Below are positions 15,033-23,696 of a DNA stretch of 33,785 bases, one piece after another. The DNA is from UMGS172 sp045592985 (GTDB lineage Bacteria > Bacillota > Clostridia > Oscillospirales > Acutalibacteraceae): positions 1 to 33,785 of the forward strand of contig JAZNVU010000020.1 in NCBI GenBank assembly GCA_045592985.1, in the 5' to 3' direction. The notes beneath the pieces were generated by a model. That model had not been told where the DNA came from and made no database searches. It saw nothing but the letters and a program-made list of their open reading frames with translations. Each line of letters starts with the position of its first letter. Position 1 is the first letter of the stretch. A program made the position numbers and the translations under genes.

Positions 15033-18002
15033 ATGAATGCATTAAAACAAAAACTACTCATAATAATACCGATTCTTCTTTCTGTTTCACTCATACTGAC
15101 CAGTGTATTTATAATAATCGAGAAAAAGACAGAGAGTAAATCAAATGAAACTATAGCGAGTATCTCTGAAGTTGTCTCTTCTGAACTTATAGAAAACAAT
15201 GAGTTTATACCTCAATTCGGAAGTTACGTTAAAGACATACCAAACAGCATAAGAGCAGCTAAAATTATACCTGAAATTGATTTTTTAATTAGCGGTGAAA
15301 GCATATCGGATACAAAAACAAAATTAGATGAAATAATAAAAAATTTATCCGACTGCCGTTTTAACACGATTAATGTTGTTGCGAATACTGAAAATATTGC
15401 TATCTTTGATGCTGACGGCTTTGCAAACGAAAGCGACGATTTACTTCAATATATTTACAAAACGGCACACACTCTAAATATGCACGTAATGGTAACTGTT
15501 GACCTTGGAGCTTTAGCTGTTAATTCTGTTATTAATGATTATGACGTTGAAAACATTGCAGAAATTTTAAAGTCTGATAGTCTTATTCTTTATTCGGATA
15601 TGATAGTATTTGACAATTATTATGTGGTTTCTAAAGATAACAGAAGTATTGCCAAACTGTCGGAAACAATTAAAAATTACTGTATTTCAATAGTAAGAAA
15701 TGATTCAAGCATTTACATTGGAGTTGCAGCCGAAGGATTTTTTGAACCAACTGAAGAAAACTCAAAAGATTATAACTATGTAATAGAAGGTTCTGCTGAC
15801 CTTAAACTATGGACAAGCAACAATTATATAGATTTTATATATGTTTCTCTTCCCTATTCTATCGATGACAAACAACTTAATTTTAAAAAAGGTATCGAAC
15901 TATGGGATAAGGAGTTTTCTGAAATAACTGATTTATATTTTGAAATTAATTATTCAAAATACGGCAGTGATAAAAATTGGAGCAAACCGGATGTCATTGT
16001 TGAACAACTGATAACCTTAAACAAAAAACATGGGCTTAATTTTGGTTTTGACAGTTTTCAAAAGTTTGTTAATGACGCAACCGAATGCCGTCCTGCTGTT
16101 TTGAAATATTTAAAAGGCGAAATGGTCGGTAATTATATTTTAAAAGACCTGTCTATCAGCGCACCAGAAAAATTAAAATTTACAACGTATCAAAATCATG
16201 TTGCAATTTTAGGCGCTTCCGACCCCGAGTTCAGTTTAACTTTAAACGGACAAGTAGTTGAGCGAAATGATTTGGGCTATTTTTCACTTGACCTTGATTT
16301 AGAGGTTGGACTTAACACTTTTAAAATCACTCACAAAGGCGTTACCAAAACTTTTAAGATAACATATAAAAAAGTTGTTATTAAGGAAATTACACCTGAT
16401 ACAGCAGTTAAACTTGACGGTGGTTCAACACTTGCGGTAAGTACAGTTGCCTTGTCGGGAAGCACTGTGACAGCTACTCTTAACGATACCGAACTAACAC
16501 TTTCAGAAGACCCGATATATGATGAATTGGGACAAAGAACCGAGTACAGTAATTACAACGGTATGTTTGTCATGCCTATAGTTTATGATGAGGATAAAAA
16601 TATTGGCAATGTTAGCTTTAAAGCGGTTTCTGAGTATGGAACCGAAACCAAAACAGGCGGAAAAGTTACAATAATAAAATCCGAGAGGCCCGTTGTTGAA
16701 CCCGATCCGAACCCTGAACCCGCACCGCTGCCTGAAGGCGGAGATTATGTTGATGTAGGTAACAAACTTATTGCTGAGGTGGTTGCCGACCAAGCCGAAA
16801 CCTTTAATATTAATGACTATGACCGTTCAAGACCAACAAATAACTATCTTCCTAAAGGCACAGTTGATTACTGCTCTGAAACCACCACTAAATACGGAAA
16901 ATCAACATTAAGAACATTAAGATTTGGCAGAACAGTTTACAATACTCATAATGGCGATTCTCCGATTAAAACATACGAGGGTACCCTGCCCGACCATAAT
17001 GAAGTATCGCTTGTTAGTATTGATAATGGTGGAAAATACACCACTTTAACTCTTGATGTTTTATGGAAAGCACCTTTCTTGTTTGACTTGCTTGAACAAA
17101 AATATAAACGTAATAAGCTTTATGACAGTAACCGCGATTTTACGTTAAATGCCGTAACTTTCTCTTATATTGACATTACTTTCACTTACTGTACGATAAC
17201 CGAGGGTGATGTTATATTTGAAAACAACCCACTTTTCAGCAGCGGCGAATGGATTAAAAACGAGGGTGACTATACATTAAGGTTGTACTTAAACAATGTT
17301 GGAGATTTTTACGGCTGGAAAGCAGAATACAACAATGACGGACAACTTGTATTTTCCTTCCTTAATCCTGCCAAAATATCCGAGGACTCAACTAATAAGT
17401 ATGGTTATTCTTTAAATGGTGTTACTATTGTTATTGATCCCGGACATGGCGGTAAAGACCCAGGTTCACTTGGATTCATTAAAGATAAAATAGAGATTAA
17501 CGGCGAAATGATTCAAGTTAATGAGAATTATCTTAATATGTTGCTTGCCAACAAACTTAAGAGTGAACTCGAGAGTATGGGTGCAACTGTATATATGACT
17601 CGCTATGACTATAGTACTACACTTGATGAAACTGAGCGCATGGCTATTGCACGCTCATATAACCCCGATTTTATTGTTTCAATTCACCGAAACGCAAGTA
17701 GTGAATCTACAACGCCTAACGGCTTCAATACATACAATTTTAACGCGTATTCATGGAATGCTGCAAACCTCATGTATGACGCTACGGCAAAAGAAAACCT
17801 ATATCCTGTCAGCAAGTGGAGTGGAGTAAAATCTCATATTTTCTTTATGAGCCGAATAAGTGACTGCCCTGTTGTTTTGACCGAAAACGGTTTTATGACT
17901 AACAAACAAAACTTTGAAAAAATTATACTCGACGAGTTTAATCAAAAATGTGCTGTAGCCTTAGCACAGGGTGTCCTTGATTATTTTAAATCAATACAAT
18001 AG
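15033..18002 (+). CDS. Multidomain N-acetylmuramoyl-L-alanine amidase (Amidase_3) with glycosidase-like barrel
   Basis: 989 residues. An N-terminal signal-anchor (about 7-28) places the rest outside the membrane. Residues about 60-360 look like a TIM-barrel region resembling glycoside-hydrolase-like families (FNTINVVANTENIAIFDADG, then MHVMVTVDLGA); no catalytic pair could be assigned. About 370-460 are beta-rich Ig/Big-like sequence, then an SH3-like stretch, and a Pro-rich linker (EPDPNPEPAPLPEGG) near 555-570. The C-terminal domain (about 795-985) is Amidase_3: DPGHGG (zinc ligand His805), NENYLN (zinc ligand Glu831), SIHRNA (zinc ligand His885) and LTENGFM (catalytic Glu951). It should cut the MurNAc-L-Ala bond of peptidoglycan. 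Convergent with sigE; a role in sporulation or germination is possible but not shown. Confidence 0.88.
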   Translation: MNALKQKLLIIIPILLSVSLILTSVFIIIEKKTESKSNETIASISEVVSSELIENNEFIPQFGSYVKDIPNSIRAAKIIPEIDFLISGESISDTKTKLDEIIKNLSDCRFNTINVVANTENIAIFDADGFANESDDLLQYIYKTAHTLNMHVMVTVDLGALAVNSVINDYDVENIAEILKSDSLILYSDMIVFDNYYVVSKDNRSIAKLSETIKNYCISIVRNDSSIYIGVAAEGFFEPTEENSKDYNYVIEGSADLKLWTSNNYIDFIYVSLPYSIDDKQLNFKKGIELWDKEFSEITDLYFEINYSKYGSDKNWSKPDVIVEQLITLNKKHGLNFGFDSFQKFVNDATECRPAVLKYLKGEMVGNYILKDLSISAPEKLKFTTYQNHVAILGASDPEFSLTLNGQVVERNDLGYFSLDLDLEVGLNTFKITHKGVTKTFKITYKKVVIKEITPDTAVKLDGGSTLAVSTVALSGSTVTATLNDTELTLSEDPIYDELGQRTEYSNYNGMFVMPIVYDEDKNIGNVSFKAVSEYGTETKTGGKVTIIKSERPVVEPDPNPEPAPLPEGGDYVDVGNKLIAEVVADQAETFNINDYDRSRPTNNYLPKGTVDYCSETTTKYGKSTLRTLRFGRTVYNTHNGDSPIKTYEGTLPDHNEVSLVSIDNGGKYTTLTLDVLWKAPFLFDLLEQKYKRNKLYDSNRDFTLNAVTFSYIDITFTYCTITEGDVIFENNPLFSSGEWIKNEGDYTLRLYLNNVGDFYGWKAEYNNDGQLVFSFLNPAKISEDSTNKYGYSLNGVTIVIDPGHGGKDPGSLGFIKDKIEINGEMIQVNENYLNMLLANKLKSELESMGATVYMTRYDYSTTLDETERMAIARSYNPDFIVSIHRNASSESTTPNGFNTYNFNAYSWNAANLMYDATAKENLYPVSKWSGVKSHIFFMSRISDCPVVLTENGFMTNKQNFEKIILDEFNQKCAVALAQGVLDYFKSIQ

Positions 18003-18006
18003 TTTA

Positions 18007-18040
18007 AAGCGGAGTTTAAATTAACTTTTAAATTCCGCTT
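18007..18040. terminator. Terminator after the amidase gene
   Basis: AAGCGGAGTTTAAA (18007-18020) pairs with TTTAAATTCCGCTT (18027-18040) through 14 positions including one G-T wobble, followed by ATTTTT on the plus strand. It also lies just past the sigE stop. Confidence 0.8.
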
Positions 18041-18045
18041 GATTT

Positions 18046-18765
18046 TTAAAAAACTTTTTCAAGTTCTTTTTTTAGTCTTGCAATAATACGTTTTTCAAGC
18101 CTTGAGATATATGATTGCGAAATGCCCAGAATATCTGCAACTTCCTTCTGTGTATGCTCTTTGCATCCACCAAGTCCGAAACGCATATTCATTATAGTTC
18201 TTTCGCGGTTATTAAGTTTAGATATATAGTTATTGAGCAATTTGTGTTCATCTTCTTGTTCAACTCGAACTCCTACTTCATCGCCGTCACTTCCCAAAAC
18301 ATCTGATAGCAACAATTCGTTACCGTCCCAATCAACGTTAAGCGGTTCGTCAATTGAAATTTCGGTCTTAAGTGCAGTAGTTTTACGCATATACATAAGA
18401 ATCTCATTTTCTATACATCTTGATGCATACGTTGCTAACTTTATATTTCTTTCAGGACAAAATGTATTTACTGCTTTGATTAGTCCTATTGTACCTATAG
18501 ATATCAAGTCCTCGATACCGGCACCTACTGCATCAAATTTTCTTGCTATGTATACAACAAGTCGTAAATTGTGAACTATAAGTTTTTCTCTTGCATATCC
18601 ATCTCTTTCGGTTCTAAGTAAAGATATTATATTTGCCTCTTCGTCTGCCGAAAGCGGAGGTGGTAATGTTTCGGGACCGTTTATGTAATAACTAGTACTG
18701 CCAAGTCCTAATTTTTTTAATATATTTCTTATTATAAGTGAAATTTTTGTACTGATAATAATCAT
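18046..18765 (-). CDS. sigE: RNA polymerase sporulation sigma factor sigma-E (pro-form)
   Basis: 239 residues, the length of Bacillus SigE, the mother-cell early sporulation sigma factor. Region 2 is nearly invariant (NLRLVVYIARKF, IEDLISIGTIGLIKAVNTF, KLATYASRCIENEILMY) and region 4 ends in the TQKEVADILGISQSYISRLE helix-turn-helix. An N-terminal pro-sequence of about 27 residues ends at SYYINGPE, matching the place where SpoIIGA cleaves pro-sigma-E. The start is the ATG at 18765, with AAGGAGA upstream; 23 codons before it overlap the end of spoIIGA and are not used. It begins 10 bases after spoIIGA. The usual third gene, sigG, is not next to it. Confidence 0.96.
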   Translation of the reverse strand: MIIISTKISLIIRNILKKLGLGSTSYYINGPETLPPPLSADEEANIISLLRTERDGYAREKLIVHNLRLVVYIARKFDAVGAGIEDLISIGTIGLIKAVNTFCPERNIKLATYASRCIENEILMYMRKTTALKTEISIDEPLNVDWDGNELLLSDVLGSDGDEVGVRVEQEDEHKLLNNYISKLNNRERTIMNMRFGLGGCKEHTQKEVADILGISQSYISRLEKRIIARLKKELEKVF

Positions 18766-18775
18766 GCTTTTCTCC

Positions 18776-19630
18776 TTACATAAGTATAGAATCGGGAATA
18801 ATAAAATCATAATCGTCATTAAATTCGCTGTCACTTATTACAGCAACAACCGATAGAAATTCTTTATTTTGATTTTCTTTATGTAGAATCATTTTATCCA
18901 GTCTTATGCCCGGCATCAATTTTTCACCTGAAACTGTATTGACGGCTGTAATCCTGAATTTTCGCTTTAATTCGTTACTCTGAGGTTCTTTTAGCATCAG
19001 CATACCCTCTGTATCAATTGCGCCAAAAAGCAAAACTGAAGTGATTTTATCAATAATTATCATAACATTATTTCCAAAAGCATCTTGTAACGTGTGTCCT
19101 GTATCAACCATTGCATTTTTTCTTATTGATTGATCGTTGATAAATAAAGTAACTTCAACCCTTTTTGCGGTTGGCGCATTTAAAGAAGATAATTTTGATA
19201 ACAGCATAAATAAAAAATAGAATATTATTGTTAATGTTATTAAAATCAATGGAGAAATATTGAAATATACAACACCGTTATAAACTGATAACCTTTGAGG
19301 CTTAAAAATAAACCATACAGCCATCATGACACCTGCGTACAAAAAAGAAATTGCAAAGAAACTTATTGTCCATCTTAGAAACATTTTAAAATTCTTATAA
19401 CCATTACAAATTAATGCAACCGTTATCGCAGGCAACAATTTTATTAATAATTCAATTAAAATGTTTAACTTAGGAAGAAATATAAACAATGAAAACAGCG
19501 AAGAAATAATTGCTGCAAAAATATTTGTCTTTAAGTTCGTATTTGTTTTTAAGAAAAAAGATGTAATACGAATAAGAAAAAAATCAACAATAAAGTTTAT
19601 TGTCAAAAGAATATCAACGTAAATTACCAT
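18776..19630 (-). CDS. spoIIGA: Sporulation sigma-E processing aspartic peptidase SpoIIGA
   Basis: 284 residues. The first half has five membrane segments starting MVIYVDILLTINFIVDFF, the typical SpoIIGA N-terminus. The second half is a pepsin-like half-domain with the catalytic DTGHTLQD (usually DTGN in relatives) and dimerises to cleave pro-sigma-E at the septum, on a signal from SpoIIR made in the forespore. The start is the ATG at 19630 with GGTGAT six bases upstream; an ATG five codons earlier would put that site inside the gene. Co-transcribed with sigE from a promoter with unusual spacing (19650-19682). Confidence 0.94.
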   Translation of the reverse strand: MVIYVDILLTINFIVDFFLIRITSFFLKTNTNLKTNIFAAIISSLFSLFIFLPKLNILIELLIKLLPAITVALICNGYKNFKMFLRWTISFFAISFLYAGVMMAVWFIFKPQRLSVYNGVVYFNISPLILITLTIIFYFLFMLLSKLSSLNAPTAKRVEVTLFINDQSIRKNAMVDTGHTLQDAFGNNVMIIIDKITSVLLFGAIDTEGMLMLKEPQSNELKRKFRITAVNTVSGEKLMPGIRLDKMILHKENQNKEFLSVVAVISDSEFNDDYDFIIPDSILM

Positions 19631-19649
19631 GTGAATCACCAACATGATA

Positions 19650-19682
19650 ATTATACAATCTTAAAAACGCAAATTATGTCAA
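19650..19682 (-). promoter_or_regulatory. spoIIGA-sigE promoter with 21-nt spacer (Spo0A-type)
   Basis: On the minus strand a perfect TTGACA (19677-19682) and a perfect TATAAT (19650-19655) are 21 bases apart. No better -35 exists at 16-18 bases. The B. subtilis spoIIG promoter has a similarly long (22-bp) spacer and needs Spo0A-phosphate. The plus strand at 19677-19683 reads TGTCAAA, one base from the 0A box TGTCGAA and overlapping the -35. Confidence 0.65.
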
Positions 19683-19703
19683 ACTAAGGATTATAAAAAA
19701 ATA

Positions 19704-19732
19704 AACTATCTCACCTACTAGATGAGATAGTT
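19704..19732 (-). terminator. Terminator after the 94-residue membrane protein gene
   Basis: AACTATCTCA (19704-19713) and TGAGATAGTT (19723-19732) form a 10-bp stem. On the minus strand it is followed by TTATTTTTTT. It isolates the spoIIGA promoter from upstream transcription. Confidence 0.85.
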
Positions 19733-19735
19733 ATT

Positions 19736-20020
19736 TTAAACAAATAATATTAAAACTATTGCAACCATTATCATAACAAATGTAATTGATGCAGCTATTA
19801 TTGAGTTGCGCTTTGAACTTTTATCTTTCTTTCTTAAATATCCTTGTTTATAATCAGTTCGATTATCAAGGATATATGAACACAAAATTCTATCAGCTTC
19901 AGCTTTTAATTCCTTTTCACACTCATTACGGTCATTTCTTACATAAAATACTGCTTTTTCAAAAATATCGCTTCCCGTGTTATTTACTTCAATGATTTTT
20001 TTGCTTATTCCTCGTATCAT
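19736..20020 (-). CDS. Small conserved-type membrane protein of unknown function
   Basis: 94 residues. An N-terminal soluble part (MIRGISKKIIEVNNTGSDIFEKAVFYVR) with a charged helical middle is followed by one C-terminal membrane helix (about 74-93), so it is probably tail-anchored with the bulk in the cytoplasm. I recall similar short proteins in many Clostridia but know no function. The start is the ATG at 20020, with GGAGG seven bases upstream; 22 further codons in frame lie in the promoter region. Promoter: TTGACA (20092-20097), 18 bases, TATATA (20068-20073). Position next to spoIIGA-sigE is suggestive of a sporulation link but it is a separate unit. Confidence 0.8.
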   Translation of the reverse strand: MIRGISKKIIEVNNTGSDIFEKAVFYVRNDRNECEKELKAEADRILCSYILDNRTDYKQGYLRKKDKSSKRNSIIAASITFVMIMVAIVLILFV

Positions 20021-20067
20021 AATTATACCTCCAAACATACAACTAATGATTGTCAAAAAATCAGCAA

Positions 20068-20097
20068 TATATACCTTAAAAGTCATTTTTTTGTCAA
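20068..20097 (-). promoter_or_regulatory. Promoter of the 94-residue membrane protein gene
   Basis: Minus-strand TTGACA (20092-20097), 18 bases, TATATA (20068-20073). The same -35 bases read on the plus strand give TTGTCA (20091-20096), which has TATACG 17 bases on. Confidence 0.55.
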
Positions 20098-20287
20098 GTG
20101 TTTTTTATAGAATTATACGTTTTGTAAATCTTGGTTTACATAATTCTTGTGGATAACTGTGTTAATAAATCTAAGAACTTGCATGTTTAATGGCTAATTT
20201 TGCCCAAAAACACATAATTCGGCATATTATGTAACCCTACAAAGTGTAGTTTTTTCCTATTGACAAAATTTTCAAGTATAAAGAAGA
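20098..20287. other. Non-coding stretch with DnaA box, hairpins and terminator-like T-run
   Basis: No gene is supported. Contents: AGAATTAT...ATAATTCT arms enclosing GTAAA/TTTAC (20109-20146); a perfect DnaA box (TGTGGATAA, reverse complement TTATCCACA) at 20148-20156; a 7-bp hairpin ACATAAT/ATTATGT (20212-20232); and CTACA-AAG-TGTAG followed by six T (20237-20255). A plus-strand promoter candidate (TTGTCA 20091-20096, 17 bases, TATACG 20114-20119) would give a transcript of about 130 bases ending at the T-run. A single DnaA box is not an origin. Confidence 0.35.
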
Positions 20288-20316
20288 TTGATTTATAAAA
20301 ATAAGAATGATAGAAT
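20288..20316 (+). promoter_or_regulatory. Candidate promoter of the DNA glycosylase gene
   Basis: TTGATT (20288-20293), 17 bases, TAGAAT (20311-20316), leaving a short leader before AAGGAG and the TTG start. A perfect TTGACA at about 20259 has no -10 at a usable distance. Confidence 0.4.
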
Positions 20317-20340
20317 AAAAATGCAAGGAGATGATTAAAT

Positions 20341-21180
20341 TTGCACCAACCCAATGCTTTATTTTTAGACGGGAATATAGTTGTATCAGGTGTAGAAAAT
20401 TTTGACCTTGAACAAACGCTTGACTGCGGTCAAGCTTTTAGGTGGTCAGCTATTGATGAAAACACCTGGCAAGGTATTGCAAACAAACGCCTGATGAAAA
20501 TAAGCCATAAAAATAAAATTATAACGTTGTATGATACTACAATTGATGAGTATGAACTTTTTTGGCATAATTATTTTGATTTTGACCGTGACTACGGAAA
20601 AATAATCTCAACAATTTCCAAAGATAAGACTCTAAAGATTGCTGCTAACGAAAATAACGGCATCAGAATTTTAAATCAAGACTCTTGGGAGGCACTTTGT
20701 TCTTTCATAATATCGCAAAACAACAATATTCCGCGTATTAAAGGTATAATCGAGCGTTTATGCGAAAACTTTGGCGAAAAAATGAAGGACGATGTCTATA
20801 CCTTCCCCACTGCGCAAAAAATCGCCACTCTCAGTATTGACGACCTTGCTGTGATTCGTTGCGGATTTAGAGCAAGATACATAATAGACGGTGCAAAAAA
20901 ATATTCAAGCGGTGAAATTGATTTAAATTTAATTAAAAATGCCGATATTGATATCGCTCGCAACGAGCTAATGAAGATAACAGGTGTTGGTGTAAAGGTT
21001 GCCGATTGCACATTATTATTCGGATTTGGAAGAATTGACGCACTGCCAAAAGACGTTTGGATAAAGCGCGCTATTGAAGAATATTTTAATGGCGAATTTC
21101 CAAAATGTGCTCTACCCTATGCCGGAATTGCACAGCAATACCTTTTTAATTACATAAGAAAAGAAAGCATAAAAAAATAA
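20341..21180 (+). CDS. ogg: 8-oxoguanine DNA glycosylase/AP lyase (OGG1-type, HhH-GPD)
   Basis: 279 residues. Removes 8-oxoguanine from DNA and nicks the abasic site. The N-terminal OGG domain (FDLEQTLDCGQAFRW, 21-35) precedes the HhH-GPD domain. The hairpin motif MKITGVGVKVADC holds the Schiff-base Lys219, and PKDVWIKR holds catalytic Asp238, matching Lys249 and Asp268 of human OGG1. SFIISQNNNIPRIKGIIERL (121-140) is the usual helix after the first domain. The start codon is TTG at 20341, nine bases after AAGGAG; no ATG fits. Single gene, closed by a terminator shared with nagZ. Confidence 0.9.
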   Translation: MHQPNALFLDGNIVVSGVENFDLEQTLDCGQAFRWSAIDENTWQGIANKRLMKISHKNKIITLYDTTIDEYELFWHNYFDFDRDYGKIISTISKDKTLKIAANENNGIRILNQDSWEALCSFIISQNNNIPRIKGIIERLCENFGEKMKDDVYTFPTAQKIATLSIDDLAVIRCGFRARYIIDGAKKYSSGEIDLNLIKNADIDIARNELMKITGVGVKVADCTLLFGFGRIDALPKDVWIKRAIEEYFNGEFPKCALPYAGIAQQYLFNYIRKESIKK

Positions 21181-21197
21181 AGGCTCATTGAGCCTTT
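21179..21197. terminator. Bidirectional terminator shared by ogg and the lon operon
   Basis: AAAGGCTC-ATT-GAGCCTTT, 8-bp stem, with ATTTTTT after it on the plus strand and TTATTTTTTT on the minus strand. The nagZ stop codon (21185-21187) lies inside the hairpin. Confidence 0.9.
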
Positions 21198-22393
21198 ATT
21201 TTTTGCTTATATTTTAATATTTTTAATACCGATTCATTAATCCTGTCTTCGGATATATCACCATTTTCAACAGCGCTAATGATAGCGTCTGCACATTCTT
21301 TTACGTTTGATGGCATGAGAATAATATCAACACCTGCTTGCACAGATAACACTGAACTATCTTTGCAAGTATAATTTTTAGAAATAGCGCCCATTTTCAT
21401 GCTATCGGTTACAATCAAACCCTTGAATTTTAAATTTTCTTTCAAAATGCCTGTTATCGCATCGAAAGATAATGAAACAGGAACATCAGAACCAATAACA
21501 TTTGGCAATGATATGTGTGATACCATAATCATATCAATTTTATTTTCAACTGCCGCTTTAAAAGGAATTAACTCACACGCCATCAATTCATCTAAACTTT
21601 TGTCAGTGTATGCATAACCTTCATGGGTATCAGATAACGTTGCACCATGACCCGGAAAATGCTTAAAAGTTGCTAAAACATTGTTAATATTTAAACCCCT
21701 TGCATAGCTCAAAGCTAAAGAACTAACTTCTTGCGGGTCGTCAGAAAAAGCACGGTTACCGATTACAGTGTTGTTAGGGTTAGATAAAACATCGGCAACG
21801 GGAGCAAAATCAACGTTAAATCCTAATTCGAAAAGATATTCACCTATAGTATAACCAACGTTATAAGCAGCATCTTTACTTTCGATTTTGTTCATATTAG
21901 GAAAACGCTTAACATTAAAGTTATCGTCTGCAGCAATTCTTGTTACACGTCCACCCTCTTCATCGACGCATAAAAACGGCAAGAGGCCGGCTTTATTTTG
22001 ACTAACAGAACTAATACTTCTGAGCAATTCTTTAACCTGTTCTTTGTCTTTTATATTTTCTCCAAAGAAAATAAAACCACCAACAGGATAATCATTAAAG
22101 GCGGATATGAAAGAATCACCAACAGCAATAACGCCATGATTACCAACCATGTCATCCGGAGATGAAATAATCATTTGACACACTTTTTCTTTTAATGACA
22201 TATCATTCAAAATTGATAAAATTTCGTCATTAACGTCATCGGTGTTATCGCTTGTAACCTCGGTCCATGACAATTCAGATATGTCGTTTTCTGAAACTAA
22301 ACTATCAAATTCACCGGTATTAGTTTTACCACTGCAGGCTGTAGTTAAAAGCAGCAATAACAATGCTATTAAAACATATACAACTTTTCTCAT
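21185..22393 (-). CDS. nagZ: Beta-N-acetylhexosaminidase lipoprotein (GH3, NagZ-like)
   Basis: 402 residues. The N-terminus is a lipoprotein signal ending LTTAC, so Cys20 would be lipidated and the enzyme held on the outer face of the membrane. The GH3 domain shows GGFIFFGENI, DEEGGRVTR, the NagZ signature KHFPGHG followed by DTHEGY (general acid/base Asp-His pair) and VTDSMKMGA with the nucleophile Asp. It releases terminal GlcNAc from muropeptides in cell-wall recycling. The start is the ATG at 22393, seven bases after the lysA stop. No clear ribosome binding site precedes it, so it may depend on coupling to lysA; an ATG six codons earlier and a GTG earlier still overlap lysA and cannot be excluded. 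Last gene of the lon operon. Confidence 0.88.
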   Translation of the reverse strand: MRKVVYVLIALLLLLLTTACSGKTNTGEFDSLVSENDISELSWTEVTSDNTDDVNDEILSILNDMSLKEKVCQMIISSPDDMVGNHGVIAVGDSFISAFNDYPVGGFIFFGENIKDKEQVKELLRSISSVSQNKAGLLPFLCVDEEGGRVTRIAADDNFNVKRFPNMNKIESKDAAYNVGYTIGEYLFELGFNVDFAPVADVLSNPNNTVIGNRAFSDDPQEVSSLALSYARGLNINNVLATFKHFPGHGATLSDTHEGYAYTDKSLDELMACELIPFKAAVENKIDMIMVSHISLPNVIGSDVPVSLSFDAITGILKENLKFKGLIVTDSMKMGAISKNYTCKDSSVLSVQAGVDIILMPSNVKECADAIISAVENGDISEDRINESVLKILKYKQKIKAQ

Positions 22394-22400
22394 AAATAAC

Positions 22401-23696
22401 TTAAATATCATTTTTAATGATATCTTCATAAGATTCACGTTTAATAATTACACGTGATTCGCCGTTGTTAACCATAACTGCTGCGGGACGACGTATGCGA
22501 TTATAATTGCTTGCCATCGAGTAGTTATAAGCACCTGTTGTGAGCACGGCTAAAGTATCGCCAACCTCGGGTGTTTGCATGGGTGCATTTTCTTGAATAA
22601 GGTCGCCACTTTCACAACACTTACCTGCGACAGTAGCAACAAAATTTTTAGGATTACCCGTTTTGTTGGCAATTTCAATGGTGTAATCAGCATTATAAAG
22701 TGCATATCGTGGATTATCAGCCATACCGCCGTCAATCGACACATAGGTTCTGATATCTTTGATGGTTTTAACATTACCGACAGTATAAAGCGTAATCCCG
22801 GCAGGAGCAACTATTGAACGACCTGGTTCAATAAAAATCTTAGGCACAGGGAAATTTAACACTTCTGCTTGCTTTTTTAGTGCAACGGCTGTACTCTTCA
22901 TGTAATCTTTAAAAGGAATTTGTGTGTCAGATTCAAGATACTTTACACCAAAACCACCGCCTAAATTAAGTTCACCCAATGTTACACCACAACGTTCACG
23001 TATTGCATACATAAACGCAAGCATAACTTCGGCAGCCTCCATAAACGGCTTTGTTTCACAAACTTGTGATGCGATATGACAATGAAAACCGTGAAGTTTA
23101 ATGTTTGCATAATTCAGTGCTTTTTCTGTTGCTTCAACAGCCTCACCGTTTTCAAGAGCAAAACCAAATTTCGAATCAATTTGACCTGTACGGATATAAT
23201 CGTGAGTATGGGCATCAATACCGGGTTTAATTCTAAGAACAATATTAGCGATTTTACAGTTTGATGAAGCCACTTCATTCACAGTTTCAAGTTCGGTCAT
23301 ATTGTCAACAACAATTCTGCCCACACCACTGACTATTGCATATTCTATTTCGTCTAAAGATTTGTTATTACCATGGAAAAAGATATTTTCAGCATTAAAA
23401 CCTGCAGATAAAGCGGTATAAAGTTCACCACCCGATACTACATCGCAACCAAGACCTTCTGACTGCACAATACGGTACATTTCCTTGCATGAAAAAGCCT
23501 TGCTTGCATAAAGAACTAAACCGTTACCGCCATAAAACTCATCAATAGACTCTTTAAATTCGCGGCAGGTTTTTCTGATAAGTGCTTCGTCAAAAACATA
23601 TAGCGGAGTACCGTATGTTTTAGCGAGTTCAACTGTATCAACACCGCCTATTGTTAAATTTCCATTCCGGTTTACACCTAAACATTCACTAATCAT
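22401..23696 (-). CDS. lysA: Diaminopimelate decarboxylase
   Basis: 431 residues, a PLP enzyme of the alanine-racemase fold that decarboxylates meso-diaminopimelate to lysine. PLP lysine is Lys66 in YASKAF; GGGFG binds the phosphate, IEPGRS follows, and CCESGD near the C-terminus supplies active-site residues across the dimer. The start is the ATG at 23696, with GGGTGA seven bases upstream inside the engB coding end; a GTG three codons earlier would leave no space for the site. It overlaps engB by 8 bases (ATGATTAG), which suggests translational coupling. Confidence 0.95.
   Translation of the reverse strand: MISECLGVNRNGNLTIGGVDTVELAKTYGTPLYVFDEALIRKTCREFKESIDEFYGGNGLVLYASKAFSCKEMYRIVQSEGLGCDVVSGGELYTALSAGFNAENIFFHGNNKSLDEIEYAIVSGVGRIVVDNMTELETVNEVASSNCKIANIVLRIKPGIDAHTHDYIRTGQIDSKFGFALENGEAVEATEKALNYANIKLHGFHCHIASQVCETKPFMEAAEVMLAFMYAIRERCGVTLGELNLGGGFGVKYLESDTQIPFKDYMKSTAVALKKQAEVLNFPVPKIFIEPGRSIVAPAGITLYTVGNVKTIKDIRTYVSIDGGMADNPRYALYNADYTIEIANKTGNPKNFVATVAGKCCESGDLIQENAPMQTPEVGDTLAVLTTGAYNYSMASNYNRIRRPAAVMVNNGESRVIIKRESYEDIIKNDI

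Noticed and set aside
18233..18574. Ser-rich open frame antisense to sigE
   Set aside because: A shadow of the conserved sigE regions 2-3 on the other strand, without start signals.
20148..20156. Chromosomal origin at the perfect DnaA box
   Set aside because: Only one box, no cluster, no AT-rich unwinding repeats with further boxes, and no dnaA or dnaN nearby.
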